Shown piece after piece: positions 48,570-50,869 of a stretch of DNA of 50,869 nucleotides. Under the pieces are notes generated by a model. That model saw nothing but the letters and a program-made list of their open reading frames with translations. It was not told where the DNA came from and ran no database searches. The DNA lies in NCBI GenBank assembly GCA_025800215.1, contig JAOXSC010000145.1, positions 1 to 50,869 of the forward strand. The letters run 5' to 3'. A program made the position numbers and the translations under genes. Source of the DNA: Marinibacterium sp. (GTDB taxonomy: Bacteria > Pseudomonadota > Alphaproteobacteria > Rhodobacterales > Rhodobacteraceae). Each line of letters starts with the position of its first letter. The stretch's first letter is position 1.

Positions 48570-50869
48570 TCAGACGAATATGAAGTCGCTGGCATCAATA
48601 TCACTGGAAGCAATGGACCCGCCCTCTTCCAGCAGAAGCAGTTGTTCGCCCGCGTAGGTGATCCTTACCGTGCCGTTACTCATGTCGGCAATTGCAAGAT
48701 CCCCGAACATCACACCCCCGAGCTGAATCTGGTCTACCCCATTCTCGAAATCAGCGATCCGATCATTGCGACCGTCGGTTGCAAGAATGAACACATCCGC
48801 GCCGGCACCACCTTCTAGCTTGTCTTGGCCTTCCCCGTCGCTCAGCGTGTCATCCCCAGCGTTCCCGTTCAGGAAATCGTTCCCTGAGCCACCGATCAAC
48901 ATGTCGTTGTCGATGCCGCCCAGGATCACGTCATTGCTACCGCCCCCGTTCAGGGTGTCGTTTCCACTGCCTCCAGAAAGCGTATCATTGCCGCCGGCGC
49001 CTTCGACACTGTCCGCACCCGAGGAAGCTTTGAGCGAATCCGCTCCCGACGCGCCGATGATGGTATCGTTTCCGCCGCCGCCATTCACGGTGTCGTCGCC
49101 GCCCCGCGCCGCGATACTGTCATTGCCACCCAAGCCGTCGATGCTGTCGTTCCCGGACGTTCCTGCGATCGTATCCGCACCGCCTGAACCGGTCAGCGTC
49201 AGAACCGGCACGAGGCCGATGAAGTCGGACGCGTCCAGAGCACTCACGGACACGTTCTCTAGCAGCACAGTTTCGTTGCCAATTTCGACAAGCAGATCAT
49301 TCGCGCCCTGAGTGGTAAAACGGATCTGAGCGAAATTGACGAGATACGCACTCACATCAATTTTGTCGCCCGAGCTTGCGTCCACGCCCTTTTCAAAGTC
49401 CAGGATCGTGTCGTCGCCCTGGCCGGGTGCCAGAACAAAAATGTCGTCTCCTGCAGCACCTGCCAGCGTATCATTGCCAGCGTCTCCCGACAGACGGTCT
49501 GCGCTGGTCGAGCCGGCCAGGCTGTCATTCCCATCGCCGCCAGCCAGCATGGTCACACCACCGCCTGCAACCAGTGTGTCTGCCAATCCCGAACCTTCGA
49601 TCCCTTCAATGTCGAACAGAACATCTCCGGCGGCATCGCCGGTCCAAGCCAAGAGACCAGACCTGTCGACGGTCACCCCGGATCCAGCGGTTTGATAGCT
49701 CACCCAGTCCGTCCCAAGACCACCCAACAGCAAGTCGCTCTGAGCGCCACCATCCAATGTGTCATTGCCGTCACCACCAAGCAATTGGTCGACACCATCG
49801 TCACCCGATAGGCGATTTGCACCGTTGTTCCCGTTGATGATGTTCGAAAGGGCATTCCCCTCGACATCAATGTCGGCACTTCCCATCAACGTGATCATCG
49901 ACGCGGTGCCAAGTGCGAGCGACGCCTCAAATGGGCCATCGGCAAGAAGCGTAAGCGCGTTTGCGTCAACGTTCAGCGTACCGGACGGCGCCAGAGCGGC
50001 GGCCGGATCCACAACCTCAATGAAGTGACCTGCGCCTGCCGCAGCGATGACAGCCCCCAGGGAACTGTCGCCATCCAGGCGCGTGGACCTGGCAACGCCA
50101 TCCCAAAGGATGATCGGCGCATCGCTCGGCATTATGACGTCTGTCTGGTCAAAATCGGCTGCAGTTATGCCGTTCAATGTCAGCAAACCACCTGTCGGAA
50201 GTGTAATATAGACCACATCTCCAACGCCGGTTGCTGCGCTGATCGCCGCCTGAATATCGGCATAGTTGAATGCCGAAAGGTCCAGCACATCCGCGCCATC
50301 GGTGAAATCGGTGATAAGGTCAGATCCTTCGTGAGGCGCGATCACAAAGACATCCTGCCCACTTCCGCCCGTCATCGTGTCATTTCCAGCGCCACCGACC
50401 AAGGTGTCGTTGTCGTTGCCCCCATTCAGGCTGTCAGCCCCCGCGAGACCATAAAGTGCATCATCGCCGTCAAGCCCATCTATCACGTCGTCCAGAACCG
50501 TGCCGGTCAGCACCGGCCGACCGAGCACACCATTGTCGTCACCCGAAGTCCCAGAAATCAGATCCCCGGCGATACCAGACGCAGTCAGAAGCGTTATGTC
50601 GTCGAAGACCAACTCCTCCACCGCAAACAAGCGATCAACAGCCAGAAGATTGTCCGAGATATCGCGCAACTCGACATATATGGAACTGCCGTCCGCATAA
50701 ATGTTGTGGGCATTGCGGTCGCCGGAGAATACCGCCCTGTCATATCCGGAGCCACCACTGATGGTGTCGTTTCCGTCGCCGCCGGTGATGGTGTCATCGC
50801 CCGCGTCGCCGCTCAGGCTGTCATTGCCACGGCTACCGTCGATCGTGTCATTGTCTGCACCACCGCTGA
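48570..50869 (-). CDS. Large RTX (hemolysin-type) calcium-binding protein, N-terminus outside the window
   Basis: The frame runs open from the right edge to a stop at 48570, giving 765 C-terminal residues. It has several blocks of GGxGxDxLx-type repeats (GGDGNDTISGGSGYDRAVFSG near the right edge, GGNDNDTLVGGAGNDTMTGG, GGAGADVFILATDGRNDRIAD) separated by non-repeat linkers with peptidase-M10/serralysin-C-like patterns such as DVFVIAPHEGSDLITDFTDG. The last residues are SDIDASDFIFV, a typical type I secretion tail with a hydrophobic end. No secretion genes are in the window. It could be a surface layer, adhesin or toxin-like protein; the catalytic or adhesive N-terminal part is not visible. Confidence 0.88.
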   Translation of the reverse strand, partial: SGGADNDTIDGSRGNDSLSGDAGDDTITGGDGNDTISGGSGYDRAVFSGDRNAHNIYADGSSIYVELRDISDNLLAVDRLFAVEELVFDDITLLTASGIAGDLISGTSGDDNGVLGRPVLTGTVLDDVIDGLDGDDALYGLAGADSLNGGNDNDTLVGGAGNDTMTGGSGQDVFVIAPHEGSDLITDFTDGADVLDLSAFNYADIQAAISAATGVGDVVYITLPTGGLLTLNGITAADFDQTDVIMPSDAPIILWDGVARSTRLDGDSSLGAVIAAAGAGHFIEVVDPAAALAPSGTLNVDANALTLLADGPFEASLALGTASMITLMGSADIDVEGNALSNIINGNNGANRLSGDDGVDQLLGGDGNDTLDGGAQSDLLLGGLGTDWVSYQTAGSGVTVDRSGLLAWTGDAAGDVLFDIEGIEGSGLADTLVAGGGVTMLAGGDGNDSLAGSTSADRLSGDAGNDTLAGAAGDDIFVLAPGQGDDTILDFEKGVDASSGDKIDVSAYLVNFAQIRFTTQGANDLLVEIGNETVLLENVSVSALDASDFIGLVPVLTLTGSGGADTIAGTSGNDSIDGLGGNDSIAARGGDDTVNGGGGNDTIIGASGADSLKASSGADSVEGAGGNDTLSGGSGNDTLNGGGSNDVILGGIDNDMLIGGSGNDFLNGNAGDDTLSDGEGQDKLEGGAGADVFILATDGRNDRIADFENGVDQIQLGGVMFGDLAIADMSNGTVRITYAGEQLLLLEEGGSIASSDIDASDFIFV
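48790..49200 (-). repeat. Tandem RTX repeat-coding DNA
   Basis: Degenerate 27-base units coding GGxGNDTLx-type nonapeptides at the C-terminal part of the RTX gene. Similar blocks lie around 49440-49560, 49740-49830 and 50340-50869. Confidence 0.75.

Overview
The window looks like a piece of chromosome or large replicon from a GC-rich alphaproteobacterium, most likely a marine Rhodobacterales (Roseobacter-group) species. The main pointer is a near-complete methylated-amine catabolic cluster of the Roseobacter type (tmm, tdm, amt, dmm genes, folD, purU). High-GC codon use and the FCD-GntR, QseBC-like and RTX-protein content fit as well. No tRNA, rRNA, CRISPR array or intact insertion sequence was seen.

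Region 1 (1-13.4 kb) handles C1 metabolism and methylated amines. On the plus strand are the tail of a glutamine-synthetase-type ligase (probably gamma-glutamylmethylamide synthetase), folD and purU. Facing them is a long minus-strand operon: tmm, tdm, amt, a 56-residue membrane protein, a GcvT-like protein, dmmA, dmmB, a heme-dependent demethylase subunit and an SMR exporter. Together they would oxidise trimethylamine to TMAO, dimethylamine and methylamine, load the released formaldehyde onto tetrahydrofolate, and oxidise it to formate through FolD and PurU. A periplasmic-binding-protein-like protein without a signal peptide is divergent from tmm and may be a cytoplasmic sensor.

Region 2 (13.5-17.7 kb) is threonine catabolism: a GntR/FCD regulator divergent from kbl, tdh and a cysteine-synthase-like PLP enzyme. 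The Tdh has lost all four structural-zinc cysteines.

Region 3 (17.7-30.6 kb) is an alginate-like (polymannuronate) exopolysaccharide locus: alg44, alg8, algA, algD and a secreted RTX beta-propeller protein. Beside it lies a phosphorelay: a TorS-like hybrid kinase, a periplasmic SUOX-fold protein and a LuxR-type response regulator. A 16-bp palindrome, CTATMCCAAAGGATAG, or a half of it, lies about 80-100 bp upstream of every transcription unit, which links the regulator to the polysaccharide genes.

Region 4 (30.6-38.6 kb) is a mixed accessory segment: a hemerythrin/SnoaL pair, a frameshifted FG-GAP adhesin pseudogene, a PepSY protein, a small membrane protein, a three-gene operon of ferric-reductase-like flavoprotein plus QseBC-like two-component system, and a TetR regulator divergent from a small membrane protein. 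The two-component locus carries two copies of CTTACA-N4-TGTAAG at matching distances from two starts. The TetR intergenic region carries two copies of CGTAA-N6-TTACG.

Region 5 (38.6-48.3 kb) is the least understood and most interesting. A branched-chain-type ABC importer (five genes) is followed by a Tm-1-like ATP-binding protein, a PEP-hydrolase-like TIM barrel and a cupin. Divergent from it are a sigma-54-type AAA+ activator whose sensor domain is a paralogue of the same TIM barrel, and a third, degenerate TIM-barrel copy. The AAA+ domain has a non-canonical GAFTGA loop. The operon looks like a split version of the plant/fungal Tm-1 architecture, tied to import of an unknown metabolite.

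Region 6 (48.3 kb to the end) holds an IS256-family transposase remnant and the C-terminal part of a large RTX calcium-binding protein that runs off the window.
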